64,000 nucleotides of DNA, taken from positions 62,001-126,000 of the forward strand of contig JAKFWF010000067.1 in assembly GCA_021730785.1 (NCBI GenBank), written 5' to 3'. Numbering within the stretch: the first letter of the stretch is position 1; the number at the start of each line of letters is the position of its first letter. The position numbers were made by a program, and so were the translations under genes. This document shows, one piece after another, positions 7,637 to 16,870 of the stretch. Below the pieces are notes generated by a model, which saw nothing but the letters and a program-made list of their open reading frames with translations, had not been told where the DNA came from and did no database searches. The DNA comes from Hyphomicrobiaceae bacterium. GTDB taxonomy: Bacteria; Pseudomonadota; Alphaproteobacteria; Rhizobiales; Hyphomicrobiaceae.

Positions 7637-10465
7637 CTACGTTTCAGCCTGCGGATTGGTGTCAGCACCGCCATCGCCAGCTTCGCCACCGTCCGCCTCG
7701 CCTTCGCCGCTGGTGCCGTCATCGCGCACGCGCTCGACCGAGACGACTTTCTCCGCGCTGTCTGTTTTGAAGATGCGCACGCCTTGCGTGTTGCGGCCGG
7801 CGATCCGCACGTCCTTGACCGGGCAGCGGATCAACTGGCCGGCGTCGGTGACGAGCATCAGCTGGTCGGTATCCTCGATCGGGAACGAGGCGACGAGGGC
7901 GCCGTTGCGTTCGTTGACGACCATGGCGGCGATGCCTTTGCCGCCGCGCCCCGACACGCGGTAGTCGTAGGACGATGAGCGCTTGCCATAGCCGCGCTCC
8001 GACACCGTGAGCACGAACTGCTCGGCGGCGGCGAGTTCGGCGATGCGCTCAGGCGTGAGGTTCGCTTCCCCCTCGATCGGCTCGGCGTCGGCGTCCGCTT
8101 CGGGCTCGGCCGCCACATCGCCATCTTCCACATTTTGTGCGCGACGAAGTGCGGTCGCCTGTTTGGTATAGGCAGAGCGCTCGGCCGGGGTTGCGTCCAC
8201 GTGGCCAAGGATCGCCATGGCAATGACAGTGTCGCCGTCGGCTAAGCGGATGCCACGCACGCCATCTGAATCGCGGCCCTTGAAGAGGCGCACATCCTCG
8301 GCCGAGAAGCGGATGCACTGGCCGCTGGCGGAGGCCAGCAGCACGTCGTCCTTGATCGAGCAGATGGCAACATCGATGATGCTGTCGCCCTCGTCGAGCT
8401 TCATGGCGATCTTGCCGTTGCGGTTGATGCTCTCGAAATCGCCGAGCGAGTTGCGCCGCACATTGCCGGCCCGTGTCGCGAACATGAGTTCGAGTTCGCT
8501 CCACGTTTTGGTGTCTTCCGGCAAGGCCAGGATCGAGGTGATGACTTCGCCCTGGACCAGCGGCAGCAAGTTGATCAAGGCCTTGCCCTGGGATTGCGGC
8601 GTGCCGATCGGCAAACGCCACACCTTCATGCGGTAGCACATGCCGCGCGAGGAGAAGAACAGCACTGGCGTGTGGGTCGAGGCCGTGAAGATGCGTGTGA
8701 CGACATCCTCTTCGCGCGTCGACATGCCGGAGCGGCCCTTGCCGCCGCGCCGCTGTGCGCGATAGGTCGAGAGCGGCACGCGTTTGATGTAGCCCTTGAG
8801 GCTGACGGTGACGACCACCTCTTCGCGCTGGATCAAATCCTCGTCGTCGACCTCGCCCTCGATGTCGATGATTTCGGTTTGCCGCGGGGTTGCGTACTGC
8901 GACTTGATGGCGCCGAGTTCGCCCTTGATGATGTCGACGATGCGGGTCCGCGAGGCCAGGATTTCGAGATAATCCTTGATCTCACCGGCGATCTTTTTCA
9001 GATCGTCGCCGATTTCGTCGCGACCGAGCGCAGTCAGGCGCTGCAGGCGCAGATCGAGAATGGCCTGGGCCTGCTCGGCCGACATGCGGATCGTGCCGTC
9101 CGCCTGCAGAATACTGCGCGGATCGGCGATCAGCTCGAGCAGCGGCAGCATGTCCTTGGCCGGCCAGGCCCGGGACATCAGCTGCTCTTTCGCTTCCGAC
9201 GGCGACGGCGCGCGGCGGATTAGGTTGATCACATCATCGATGTTGGCGACTGCGAGGCCGAGGCCGACCAGCACGTGAGCGCGATCGCGGCACTTGTTGA
9301 GCAGGAACTTGGTGCGCCTGGACACCACTTCCTCGCGAAAGGCGGTGAAGGCCTGGATGAAGTCCTTGAGGTTCAGCTGCTCAGGCCGGCCGCCGTTGAT
9401 CGCCAGCATGTTGGCGCCGAATGTCGTCTGCAGATCGGAGAAGCGCCACAACTGGTTGAGCACCACGTCGGCGACGGCATCCTTCTTCAGCTCGATGACG
9501 AGGCGGATACCTTCGCGGTTGCTTTCGTCCCAGACGTTGGAGATGCCCTCGACCCGCTTCTCGCGAACGAGGTCGGCGATCTTCTCCTCCAGCGCCTTCT
9601 TGTTGACCTGGTAGGGGATGGCGGTGACGATGAGGGCTTCGCGGTCCTTGCGCAGCTGCTCGGTATGCACCTTCGCCCGCATGATGATCGAGCCGCGACC
9701 CTTGTGGTAGGCCGACAGGATGCCGCCGCGGCCGAGGATCATGGCCCCGGTCGGGAAGTCCGGCCCGGGGATGATCTGGCACAGCTCCTCGATCGTGATG
9801 TCGGGATTGTCGAGGTGGGCTAAGCAGGCGTCGATCACTTCACCGAGATTGTGTGGAGGGATATTGGTCGCCATGCCGACCGCGATGCCACCGGCGCCGT
9901 TGACCAGCAGGTTCGGGAACTTGGCAGGGAGAACCTTCGGCTCCTGGATGGTGCCGTCGTAGTTGTCCTGGAAGTCGACCGTGTCCTTGTCGAGGTCGTC
10001 GAGCAAGGTCGTGGCCACTCGGGCGAGGCGGCACTCGGTGTAGCGGTCGGCAGCCGGCGGGTCGTTGTCGATCGAGCCGAAATTGCCTTGCCCGTCGACA
10101 AGGGGCACGCGCATCGAGAAGTCCTGCGCCATGCGCACGAGCGCATCATAGATCGCAAGGTTGCCGTGCGGGTGGTACTTGCCCATCACTTCGCCGACGA
10201 CGCGGGCGCACTTGACGTGCTTCTTGTTGGGCTCGAGGCCAAGCTCGCTCATGCCAAACAGGATGCGTCGGTGCACGGGCTTCAGGCCGTCGCGCACGTC
10301 GGGCAGCGCACGGGAGACGATCACGCTCATGGCGTAGTCGAGGTAGCTCTTGCGCATCTCGTCGACGATCTGGACCGGGCGGATGTCGCTTGGGCCCGAT
10401 GGGCCGCCGGGGGCCTTGGGTGGCGGCGGTTCGTCGGGCGGCAACGTCGGATCGGTCTCGGTCAC
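7637..10465 (-). CDS. gyrA: DNA gyrase subunit A
   Basis: Type IIA topoisomerase subunit that cleaves and rejoins DNA; works with GyrB to introduce negative supercoils. 942 residues from the GTG at 10465 ([10 protein letters not shown]...). The breakage-reunion domain has the catalytic Tyr142 in [11 protein letters not shown]. Six C-terminal pinwheel blades follow with the GyrA-box QRRGGKG, a second diverged box-like SGRGGKG, an acidic insert between late blades (about 40 residues, rich in Glu/Asp/Ala) and an acidic Gly-rich tail. The resistance-determining region reads [10 protein letters not shown], so the residues equivalent to E. coli Asp82 and Ser83 are Asn and Leu. The GTG was preferred over a more upstream ATG (10591) because the 42 extra residues have no family character, but the start is not certain. 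Confidence 0.95.
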   Translation of the reverse strand: MTETDPTLPPDEPPPPKAPGGPSGPSDIRPVQIVDEMRKSYLDYAMSVIVSRALPDVRDGLKPVHRRILFGMSELGLEPNKKHVKCARVVGEVMGKYHPHGNLAIYDALVRMAQDFSMRVPLVDGQGNFGSIDNDPPAADRYTECRLARVATTLLDDLDKDTVDFQDNYDGTIQEPKVLPAKFPNLLVNGAGGIAVGMATNIPPHNLGEVIDACLAHLDNPDITIEELCQIIPGPDFPTGAMILGRGGILSAYHKGRGSIIMRAKVHTEQLRKDREALIVTAIPYQVNKKALEEKIADLVREKRVEGISNVWDESNREGIRLVIELKKDAVADVVLNQLWRFSDLQTTFGANMLAINGGRPEQLNLKDFIQAFTAFREEVVSRRTKFLLNKCRDRAHVLVGLGLAVANIDDVINLIRRAPSPSEAKEQLMSRAWPAKDMLPLLELIADPRSILQADGTIRMSAEQAQAILDLRLQRLTALGRDEIGDDLKKIAGEIKDYLEILASRTRIVDIIKGELGAIKSQYATPRQTEIIDIEGEVDDEDLIQREEVVVTVSLKGYIKRVPLSTYRAQRRGGKGRSGMSTREEDVVTRIFTASTHTPVLFFSSRGMCYRMKVWRLPIGTPQSQGKALINLLPLVQGEVITSILALPEDTKTWSELELMFATRAGNVRRNSLGDFESINRNGKIAMKLDEGDSIIDVAICSIKDDVLLASASGQCIRFSAEDVRLFKGRDSDGVRGIRLADGDTVIAMAILGHVDATPAERSAYTKQATALRRAQNVEDGDVAAEPEADADAEPIEGEANLTPERIAELAAAEQFVLTVSERGYGKRSSSYDYRVSGRGGKGIAAMVVNERNGALVASFPIEDTDQLMLVTDAGQLIRCPVKDVRIAGRNTQGVRIFKTDSAEKVVSVERVRDDGTSGEGEADGGEAGDGGADTNPQAET

Positions 10466-10578
10466 GGGATGAACTTTCGATTGCTGAGAGGCGCTGCTGC
10501 AGCGCGCGGGGTGGGTTCGGCCGGTGACCCTGCGCTCGCCCTGGGGCTGGGCCGCATGCGCCGGCTGGCTTTGTCGCC

Positions 10579-10584
10579 AATATA
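10579..10584 (-). promoter_or_regulatory. Possible -10 element upstream of gyrA
   Basis: TATATT on the minus strand in the only A+T-rich patch between prmA and gyrA, about 115 bases before the GTG start. No matching -35 hexamer is visible at 16-18 bases; a GC-rich inverted repeat (CCGCGC / GCGCGG, 10602-10618) sits there instead. Weak evidence, offered as a candidate only. Confidence 0.25.
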
Positions 10585-10651
10585 CTAGCAAACCCGGCCT
10601 GCCGCGCCAACAGCGCGGTTGGGCTGTGGATGGCAGCAGGCGCTGGTCAGG

Positions 10652-11569
10652 TCATCGACGGCCAACTCGCTTGGCGAACGTCAAGGTCGACCAGCCGAAG
10701 ACGCGGTCGTGGCGTTCGAGCCGGAAGCCCGCTGCCACGTAGGTCGCCGTCACCTGCGCTGCCTGCGGGATCAGCAGCCCCGACAGGATCAACGTGCCGC
10801 CCGGCACCACGGCAGCTGCAATGGACTTCGACAACTCGATGAGCGGGGCGGCCAGGATGTTGGCGAACAGCAGATCATAGCGCCCGCCCGCTCGCAGCGT
10901 TGGATGCTGCAATCCGCCCGCAACCACCGCCTTGATCCGCCCGCCGACCCTGTTTGCGCGCATGTTGGCCCGCGCCACTGCAACCGACTGGGCATCGAGG
11001 TCGCTTGCCATGATCCGGGCGCGGTGCACACTCCGCGCCGCCGCGATCGCCAGGATGCCGGAGCCGCAGCCGAGATCGAGGATGCGGCTATAGGGCCGCC
11101 GTCGGGTTGCGCGGTCGATCGCCGCCAGGCACCCTTGGGTCGTCGCATGATGCGCCGTGCCGAAGGCTTCGCCGGCGTCGATCAGGATGCTGTTGGGCCC
11201 CTGCGGTACGCGGGCGCGGTCGTGGCTGCCGTGGATGGTGAACCGGCCGGCGACCACGGGCGGCAACGCTTTCTGCGACAGGCGCACCCAGTTTTCCGCC
11301 GGTACGTCCTCGATGCGCAGGGTGGGTGGAGGGATCCCGCAGGCAGCAGCGATGTCGTGACCGAGTTGCTCGAGATCAGGAACCGGATCGTAGTAGGCTT
11401 CGATGCGCCAGGCTGGGCCGCTCTCGAACAGGGTGAGCGCATCGGGTGCCGGGTTCAGCAGATCGGTCATGGCGCCCGCGATGGCGCGCGCGACCGATCG
11501 ATCCGTGACATCGATGACCACCTTGCGCTGGGCACAGCTGGTTGTGGGGTCGGTGCCGGCGCCCGTCAT
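10652..11569 (-). CDS. prmA: Ribosomal protein L11 methyltransferase PrmA
   Basis: SAM-dependent trimethylation of ribosomal protein L11 in the cytosol. 305 residues. The N-terminal half is the L11-recognition region; the C-terminal Rossmann-fold methyltransferase has the family signature GEAFGTAHHATTQGCL, SAM motif I ILDLGCGSGILAIAAA, the acidic ASDLDAQSV ribose-binding strand, and FANILAAPL, the NPPY-like catalytic motif of PrmA. The ATG at 11569 shares one base with the TGA of the upstream DUF3754 gene (TGATG), so the two are translationally coupled; an overlapping TTG lies one codon earlier. Confidence 0.93.
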   Translation of the reverse strand: MTGAGTDPTTSCAQRKVVIDVTDRSVARAIAGAMTDLLNPAPDALTLFESGPAWRIEAYYDPVPDLEQLGHDIAAACGIPPPTLRIEDVPAENWVRLSQKALPPVVAGRFTIHGSHDRARVPQGPNSILIDAGEAFGTAHHATTQGCLAAIDRATRRRPYSRILDLGCGSGILAIAAARSVHRARIMASDLDAQSVAVARANMRANRVGGRIKAVVAGGLQHPTLRAGGRYDLLFANILAAPLIELSKSIAAAVVPGGTLILSGLLIPQAAQVTATYVAAGFRLERHDRVFGWSTLTFAKRVGRR

Positions 11570-13026
11570 CAATGGTCGACTTCCACGCCGAGCGACGTGT
11601 TGTCATCGGCCAGTTCATCGAGCAGACGGTCCCACTTTTCGTCGATTTTTTTAGCTGCCTTTGCCGGCGCCAACACATCGAGCGTGCCGTCGGGGGCTTC
11701 GGTGACGATGTTGTCGACCATCAGGCGGTCGAGCGCCTCGGTCAGATCGAAGTCGACGTCGATGTCGAACACCGACTTCAAGTATTGTTCTATGCCCTTG
11801 TCGACGTCGTCCAGTTGGCTGCGATGGATCACTTGCCGGGCGAGCACCGCATACAGCAGCATCTCCTCCTTCACGTCCTCCTCGCCGGCGCGGTCGGCGA
11901 GCTTGATCATGGCGCTACGGTTGTCGGCCATGGCGTGGAAATAGAGGTTTTGCGCCATCACGACCATGTACTTCTGGCGCTGGTTCATGAAGTTCATGCC
12001 CTGGCGTAAGGCGATGCCGCCGAGGCCCGCGACCGCGCCGACGGCAGCGAGTGGGTTCGAGGCCAGCAGCGCGATTTTGCCGGCCGCGCCGACCACGCCC
12101 ATGCCGAGTCCCGCACCGCTCGACACACCGAGCTTGATCTTGTCCATGGTGCGGAAGTTCACTTGCGTATTCGGAAAGATCATCTCGATGTCCGAACGCG
12201 GCATATTCTTGAACAGCTTCATGTAGATATTTTCGGGCTTGACCTGTGGCGGCAGTCGATCGCGGATCTTTTTTACGCGCCGTTCAGCTTCCTTGCGGGA
12301 CAGCTTGTGGCGCTGCATGAATTCCTCGACGCGCTGCTCGGCGGGCTTCACCTTGAACAGCACGAACAGGCGCCGGAAGATCGGCAACTCGAACTCCACC
12401 TTGCGGTAGAACTTTCGCATCTCGCGACGCTGCTCCATCTTCGTCGAGCGCCCGCGGTAGAAGATGAGCAACTCATCGAAGTCGTCGAAATCTACTTTCA
12501 ATTCCAATCCAAAGTGTGAGCCCTTGGTCAAGTCATCGAGCTCGGCACGGTTGATCTCGATGTAGTTGGCTTGCTTCAGGAGTCCGCGCACGTGATCGAT
12601 GATGCGGATCTGCATGCCGGCACGCTCGTCATTGGAAAACGCGCGGGTGGTGAGCAGGTCGCTGTCCGGGTTGAAGGCTTCATAAAGCTTGTCGACCTCG
12701 CGCAGGCCGGCCGCATAGGTCTGTCGCCGCCAGTTATCGAGATACTGGAAAAAGCGCCGGGCATCGCGTGCTTCGTCAACGCCCCAGGCGTTCGCCGGCG
12801 TCAGCCGGTCAATCAGCGCCGTCTTGGTGATCGGGATGAACGTCTGGCGCACGCTGTCGCGATGGCGGGCCAGTGCATCGATGGGTGCTGCTTCGACCGC
12901 TTCTGGCTGGATGGCTTCTATGGTGGGTGCTGGCAAGGTGGCTTGCGCGTGGTCGCGCTGGAGGCCGGTGATACCGGCCGCGGCACCCAGGCCGGCCTGT
13001 AATGACTTATCGAGTACAGACGCCAT
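11569..13026 (-). CDS. DUF3754 / TMEM143-like membrane protein
   Basis: 485 residues related to the DUF3754 family, which includes eukaryotic mitochondrial TMEM143. The function is unknown. Features visible: an N-terminal region with Arg/Lys-rich helices; FIPITKTALIDRL, the conserved opening of the domain; a basic helical stretch with FYRGRS and paired RKFYRKVEFELP; EMIFPNTQVNFRTMDKIKLG; and then a Gly/Ala-rich hydrophobic segment at about residues 300-345 that could form one or two membrane helices. The C-terminal part is acidic and helical. The start has a GAGGG ribosome site. It overlaps prmA by one base, so it is the first gene of a two-gene unit; what that says about its role is unclear. 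Confidence 0.75.
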   Translation of the reverse strand: MASVLDKSLQAGLGAAAGITGLQRDHAQATLPAPTIEAIQPEAVEAAPIDALARHRDSVRQTFIPITKTALIDRLTPANAWGVDEARDARRFFQYLDNWRRQTYAAGLREVDKLYEAFNPDSDLLTTRAFSNDERAGMQIRIIDHVRGLLKQANYIEINRAELDDLTKGSHFGLELKVDFDDFDELLIFYRGRSTKMEQRREMRKFYRKVEFELPIFRRLFVLFKVKPAEQRVEEFMQRHKLSRKEAERRVKKIRDRLPPQVKPENIYMKLFKNMPRSDIEMIFPNTQVNFRTMDKIKLGVSSGAGLGMGVVGAAGKIALLASNPLAAVGAVAGLGGIALRQGMNFMNQRQKYMVVMAQNLYFHAMADNRSAMIKLADRAGEEDVKEEMLLYAVLARQVIHRSQLDDVDKGIEQYLKSVFDIDVDFDLTEALDRLMVDNIVTEAPDGTLDVLAPAKAAKKIDEKWDRLLDELADDNTSLGVEVDH

Positions 13027-13310
13027 GACTGATCCCTCGCCACCGTCACGCTAGATATAAACTAGGCGTGATCCTTAGGGGGACTGCCCCCCGATTGTCG
13101 AGATTATCCCGGCAGTTGCACCAGAATTGGGCATCGATGTGTGCTCTTTCGGGTCCGACCCGGATATGGGACGATCGCACTTCGGCCCCGAAGTGGCCAC
13201 AGTCATGGGGTCGAACCTGCAGCGTTCAGTTCGGCGTTCAGGACGACCGTGAAGAGGAGACGCGCATCGGCGGCTGCGGGGCCGTCGGCGTTCAAGCGCA
13301 GGGGGTAAAC
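13027..13310. other. Divergent intergenic region between the DUF3754 and J-domain genes
   Basis: 284 bases holding the divergent promoters. An open frame continues through it upstream of the J-domain gene, but its translation has no family character and no ribosome site. I see no convincing promoter hexamers or RNA gene. Confidence 0.4.
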
Positions 13311-14975
13311 TTGGTTTCGTTGTTGGGGCGTCTAGATCGCTGTCGCGTCGTCGTGCGGGCAATCTGCGTAGGGCTCGTCTACGCCACACTGCAACTGGCT
13401 GGCGCTGGCGTCAGCGTGGCTCGTGACCGTGTCGTTCTCCCATTCAGTTGCTCGATCGCCAATGGCCGCCTGCGCGTCGAGCCAGCGCCCGAGCAGAGCT
13501 ATCCGATTGTCGGTTCGCACGAGCAGCAGCCCTTCACCCACTGCCCTGCCGGGGGCAACGGCAGCTGTCGCACGTGGATGCTGCATCGCTTCTCGGTCCA
13601 GTGTACGGGCGGCCGCGCCGCCTGGCCCGAGATCGTGGTTTCGGCCACGCGCGATGGCGGCCGCGTGGCCATGGAGGCCGGTCAACTGCTGCTGCGGATC
13701 GGTCCAAATCGGGTCGTTGCCCGCGATGCCGCCTGCGCCGATTTCGAGCGCGGCACCAACCGTTCGCTGGTGCTTTGGCAGCAATGCCAGTTGTCTCGCA
13801 CCGCTGCCGTGCGCGGCGCGTTGCGCACCCGCATGCTGGCAATGCCGCGGGGCTTTGCGCCATTGGGGCTGATCGGCGCACGACTTCTGATCGACGCAGA
13901 TCCGCCATCCGCCAAACCACCTTTTGCCGCCGAGCGCAGCCCACCCGAGCGCATTCCGGCAGAGCGGGTTGCGCCGGTCGAGGCCAGTGTGCCGGCGAGC
14001 GCGCCTGTGGTACAATCGTCGGTGGTTCAGGCACCTGTGACCCAGTTACCTGCGGTATCGCCACCTGCGGCCCTGTCGCCTGCAGCCTCGTCGGAGGTGG
14101 CCGGCATTGCCCCCAGCGCAAAACCCCTGGTGCGGCACGCGCCGGCCCCGGCAGTCGTCACCGAGACACTCGATCCGGCGGAAGACGCGGTTCCAATCGA
14201 GGCGGTGGCAGCCGTTGCCCTGGCCGCGCCCAGCGCCGCCACCGTCAAGGTCGGTTGGATCACGCGGGTCGAAGCCGCGAGTACGCTCAAGGCCGGGCGC
14301 GAGGATGCGTCGGCCGGCGCTGCGCCCACCGGCTATAACATGATCATGCTGATGCTCGTTGCCACAGCCCTTCTGGCGTTTGGCGGTCTGGCGGTGCGCC
14401 GCCGGAGGCCGGACGTCATGTGGCGGCCGGTCGGCACCGGGACCACGGCCGGGGATGCGGGCGATGCTCCGCGCGCCATGGTGCTCAGATCGAAGGCCGA
14501 GGGGCACATCGTCAAAATTGAAACCGCGCTCAGCCAGCTGACAGCGGTGCCACCGCTGCGCAATGCGCTCGCCCGCGACATGCAGACGAGCCAGCGGCGG
14601 CTCTCCGGCGTGATGTCGACCTCATCGCTCGCCGCTGCCGCGTCAACCGATGAATGGTCGCGGGCCCGCCGCCGGCTGGAGCGCGTCGCCCAGGATCTGG
14701 ACCGGCTGCAGCAGATCGCCGACAGTGCAGTGTCTAGTTTGTCCGGCCTGCAAGCGACCCGCTCACTGCCGCGCAACCGCGACGAAGCCTTCGCCACCCT
14801 CGGCGTGACGGCCGGCGTGAGTGAGGCGATCCTGAAGAAGCTGGTGGAGGCGCTGCGGATCAGCTGGCATCCCGACCTCGCGGTTTCGGAGGCCGATCGC
14901 GAGGCGCGCGACGTGCGCATCAAGGAGATCAACGTCGCCTGGGACTTGATAACGGGCAAGCGCACCAGCGAGTAA
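13311..14975 (+). CDS. Membrane-anchored protein with a C-terminal J domain
   Basis: 554 residues from the TTG at 13311, which has AGGGGG just upstream and begins a signal-anchor-like segment (about 15-37, ending ...GAGVSVARDR). The frame is open further upstream, but the leader there looks non-coding. The N-terminal part has four Cys in a secreted-looking domain, followed by a long Pro/Ala/Val-rich linker (about 215-330), a transmembrane helix (MIMLMLVATALLAFGGLAV, about 345-363) with Arg-rich stop-transfer, helical coiled coil, and a terminal J-like domain (about 490-554) with the HPD tripeptide in ISWHPDLA. The HPD loop predicts stimulation of a DnaK-type chaperone from the cytosolic face. 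The exact role is unknown. Confidence 0.7.
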   Translation: MVSLLGRLDRCRVVVRAICVGLVYATLQLAGAGVSVARDRVVLPFSCSIANGRLRVEPAPEQSYPIVGSHEQQPFTHCPAGGNGSCRTWMLHRFSVQCTGGRAAWPEIVVSATRDGGRVAMEAGQLLLRIGPNRVVARDAACADFERGTNRSLVLWQQCQLSRTAAVRGALRTRMLAMPRGFAPLGLIGARLLIDADPPSAKPPFAAERSPPERIPAERVAPVEASVPASAPVVQSSVVQAPVTQLPAVSPPAALSPAASSEVAGIAPSAKPLVRHAPAPAVVTETLDPAEDAVPIEAVAAVALAAPSAATVKVGWITRVEAASTLKAGREDASAGAAPTGYNMIMLMLVATALLAFGGLAVRRRRPDVMWRPVGTGTTAGDAGDAPRAMVLRSKAEGHIVKIETALSQLTAVPPLRNALARDMQTSQRRLSGVMSTSSLAAAASTDEWSRARRRLERVAQDLDRLQQIADSAVSSLSGLQATRSLPRNRDEAFATLGVTAGVSEAILKKLVEALRISWHPDLAVSEADREARDVRIKEINVAWDLITGKRTSE

Positions 14976-15104
14976 AAATGTGGGTTCAACGGCCCAGGAC
15001 CATAGGCCGCGGTGTTCCAGCAGCGCGACTGACGTGCCTCACCCTTGCTCTCCTGCCGGCACCTGCGGCAATGTGCCGAAGGATCGATCGACCAGGAGAC
15101 CCCC

Positions 15105-15464
15105 GTGGATCAGCCGAGCGGCCCGGCGCCGACCATCACGTTCGAAGACTTCATGAAGGTCGACATTCGAGTCGGCACCATCGTCGAAGCCGAGCCCTAT
15201 CCGGAAGCGCGCAAGCCGGCGATCAAGCTGCGAATCGACTTCGGGCCGACCATCGGCATCAAGCGTTCTTCCGCACAGATCACCGTGCACTACAAGCTCG
15301 ACACGCTGGTTGGGCGACAGGTAGCGGCCGTGGTGAATTTTCGGCCGCGCCAGATCGGGAAATTCATGTCCGAAGTACTGACCTTGGGCTTCCCCGACGA
15401 AGCGGGCGCGGTCGTGATGTTTGCGCCGGACCTGCAAGTGCCAAACGGCGGCCGGTTGTTTTGA
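15105..15464 (+). CDS. csaA: CsaA-type tRNA-binding-domain protein
   Basis: 119 residues consisting of a single EMAP-II/tRNA-binding OB fold, the size of CsaA, an export-related chaperone in Bacillus. The motif [27 protein letters not shown] and the C-terminal segment ...[22 protein letters not shown] are diagnostic. The GTG at 15105 was selected because AGGAGA lies 7-12 bases upstream and translation then begins just ahead of the fold. Lone gene: the J-domain gene ends 129 bases earlier on the same strand and a lipoprotein gene converges on it. The chaperone role in alphaproteobacteria is not established. Confidence 0.85.
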   Translation: MDQPSGPAPTITFEDFMKVDIRVGTIVEAEPYPEARKPAIKLRIDFGPTIGIKRSSAQITVHYKLDTLVGRQVAAVVNFRPRQIGKFMSEVLTLGFPDEAGAVVMFAPDLQVPNGGRLF

Positions 15465-15524
15465 GATGCAGACAAGCTGTCAGCGCCAAACTCGATGTGT
15501 TGGTCCGTGCAGCGCGCGTCGGCG

Positions 15525-15920
15525 TCAGTTTACGCCGATCCCCTTGCTGTTGCATTGCAGGTTGAATGTGTAGGCTTGCACTTCCGAAATCGGGCGTGTG
15601 ACTTCAACGGCTTCGGACGAGGGGGCCGGGAACGTGCCGACCAGGAAGATTTGCTTGGGACTGCCCAGAAGCGATGTTCCGCCAGTGTAGACGATGGCGC
15701 AGAATTCGACGCTGCCATCGCCGACCACCACGGCCTTCATGGGCCCCGCGCTATACTGGTTCGTGAATTCCTGGTCAACGCCGGCCGCCGTCACGATGGC
15801 CTGAATTTGCCCCCGCGACAGCGCATGCGTGCCAACCAGTGGCTCGGTGGACGGCAAGCCACCGGTGGTGCAGCCAGCCAGCACCGCAGCACATGCGACC
15901 GCTGCCTTCCATCGATGCAT
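15525..15920 (-). CDS. Small predicted lipoprotein of unknown function
   Basis: 131 residues. The N-terminus is a lipoprotein signal (MHRWKAAVACAAVLAGC) with the lipobox LAGC, so Cys17 would be acylated and the protein attached to a membrane facing the periplasm. The mature part has a predicted small mixed alpha/beta character with two Cys and ends in LQCNSKGIGVN. I do not recognise the family. It stands alone, convergent with csaA and divergent from the enoyl-CoA hydratase. Confidence 0.65.
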   Translation of the reverse strand: MHRWKAAVACAAVLAGCTTGGLPSTEPLVGTHALSRGQIQAIVTAAGVDQEFTNQYSAGPMKAVVVGDGSVEFCAIVYTGGTSLLGSPKQIFLVGTFPAPSSEAVEVTRPISEVQAYTFNLQCNSKGIGVN

Positions 15921-16088
15921 TGCACGAGCCCAGATTGGTTGCCTTTCCCCGAATTATAGACTGATCCGTAACCGGCTTGGAAGTACACCGGGTGGAATAG
16001 GCACCGAATTCGCTAATGGCATTGCAGCCCACGGCGCCCTTGACTACCGTCCGGCGATCCCCTGGAACCCCATCCGGAGCCAAATCCC

Positions 16089-16862
16089 ATGACTTTCGCC
16101 AACATTCTCGTCGAGACCCGAGGTCGTGTCGGCCTCGTCACGCTCAACCGCCCGCAGGCGCTGAACGCTCTCAATGCTGCCCTGATGGCCGAGCTTGCGA
16201 CCGCGCTCGACGCCTTTGAAGCCAACGAAGCGATCGGCTGCGTCATCATCACCGGCTCGGAGAAGGCCTTTGCCGCCGGCGCCGACATCAAGGAAATGCA
16301 GTCGCGGACGTACATGGATGTCTACAAGAGCGACTTCATTTCGAAGTGGGAGCGGGTGACGACGGCCCGCAAGCCGGTGATTGCGGCGGTCGCGGGCTTT
16401 GCGCTGGGCGGTGGCTGCGAACTTGCCATGATGTGCGACTTCATCATCGCGGCCGACACGGCGAAGTTCGGCCAGCCTGAGATCAAGCTCGGCGTGATGC
16501 CGGGTGCGGGCGGCACACAGCGCCTCACCCGCTTTGTCGGCAAGGCCAAGGCCATGGACATGTGCCTCACCGGCCGCATGATGGATGCAGCCGAAGCGGA
16601 GCGGTCAGGCCTCGTCAGCCGCGTGGTGCCGGCCGCCGATCTCATGGCGGAGGCGATGAAGTCGGCCGAAGCCATCTGCGCGCTGTCGCTGCCGGCCGTC
16701 ATGATGACCAAGGAGAGCGTCAACCGCGCCTATGAGACGACGTTGACCGAAGGCATCCGGTTCGAGCGCCGCGTGTTCCACGCCATGTTCGCAACCGAGG
16801 ACCAGAAGGAAGGCATGGCGGCCTTCGCCGAAAAGCGCAAAGCCCAGTTCAAGAACCAGTAG
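16089..16862 (+). CDS. Enoyl-CoA hydratase (crotonase family)
   Basis: Hydrates trans-2-enoyl-CoA to 3-hydroxyacyl-CoA in beta-oxidation or related catabolism. 257 residues, the usual size of mitochondrial-type crotonases. The oxyanion-hole segments are [10 protein letters not shown] and [17 protein letters not shown]; the two catalytic Glu are in GGGCELA and [20 protein letters not shown]. The [22 protein letters not shown] stretch is typical of FadB1/PaaF-type hydratases. Which substrate it serves cannot be told from sequence. The recG gene ends 8 bases beyond on the opposite strand. Confidence 0.9.
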   Translation: MTFANILVETRGRVGLVTLNRPQALNALNAALMAELATALDAFEANEAIGCVIITGSEKAFAAGADIKEMQSRTYMDVYKSDFISKWERVTTARKPVIAAVAGFALGGGCELAMMCDFIIAADTAKFGQPEIKLGVMPGAGGTQRLTRFVGKAKAMDMCLTGRMMDAAEAERSGLVSRVVPAADLMAEAMKSAEAICALSLPAVMMTKESVNRAYETTLTEGIRFERRVFHAMFATEDQKEGMAAFAEKRKAQFKNQ

Positions 16863-16870
16863 GGGACGCC

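Noticed and set aside
13068-13310. N-terminal extension of the J-domain gene to an earlier ATG
   Set aside because: No ribosome site, no family character, and it would precede the signal-anchor by 80 residues.
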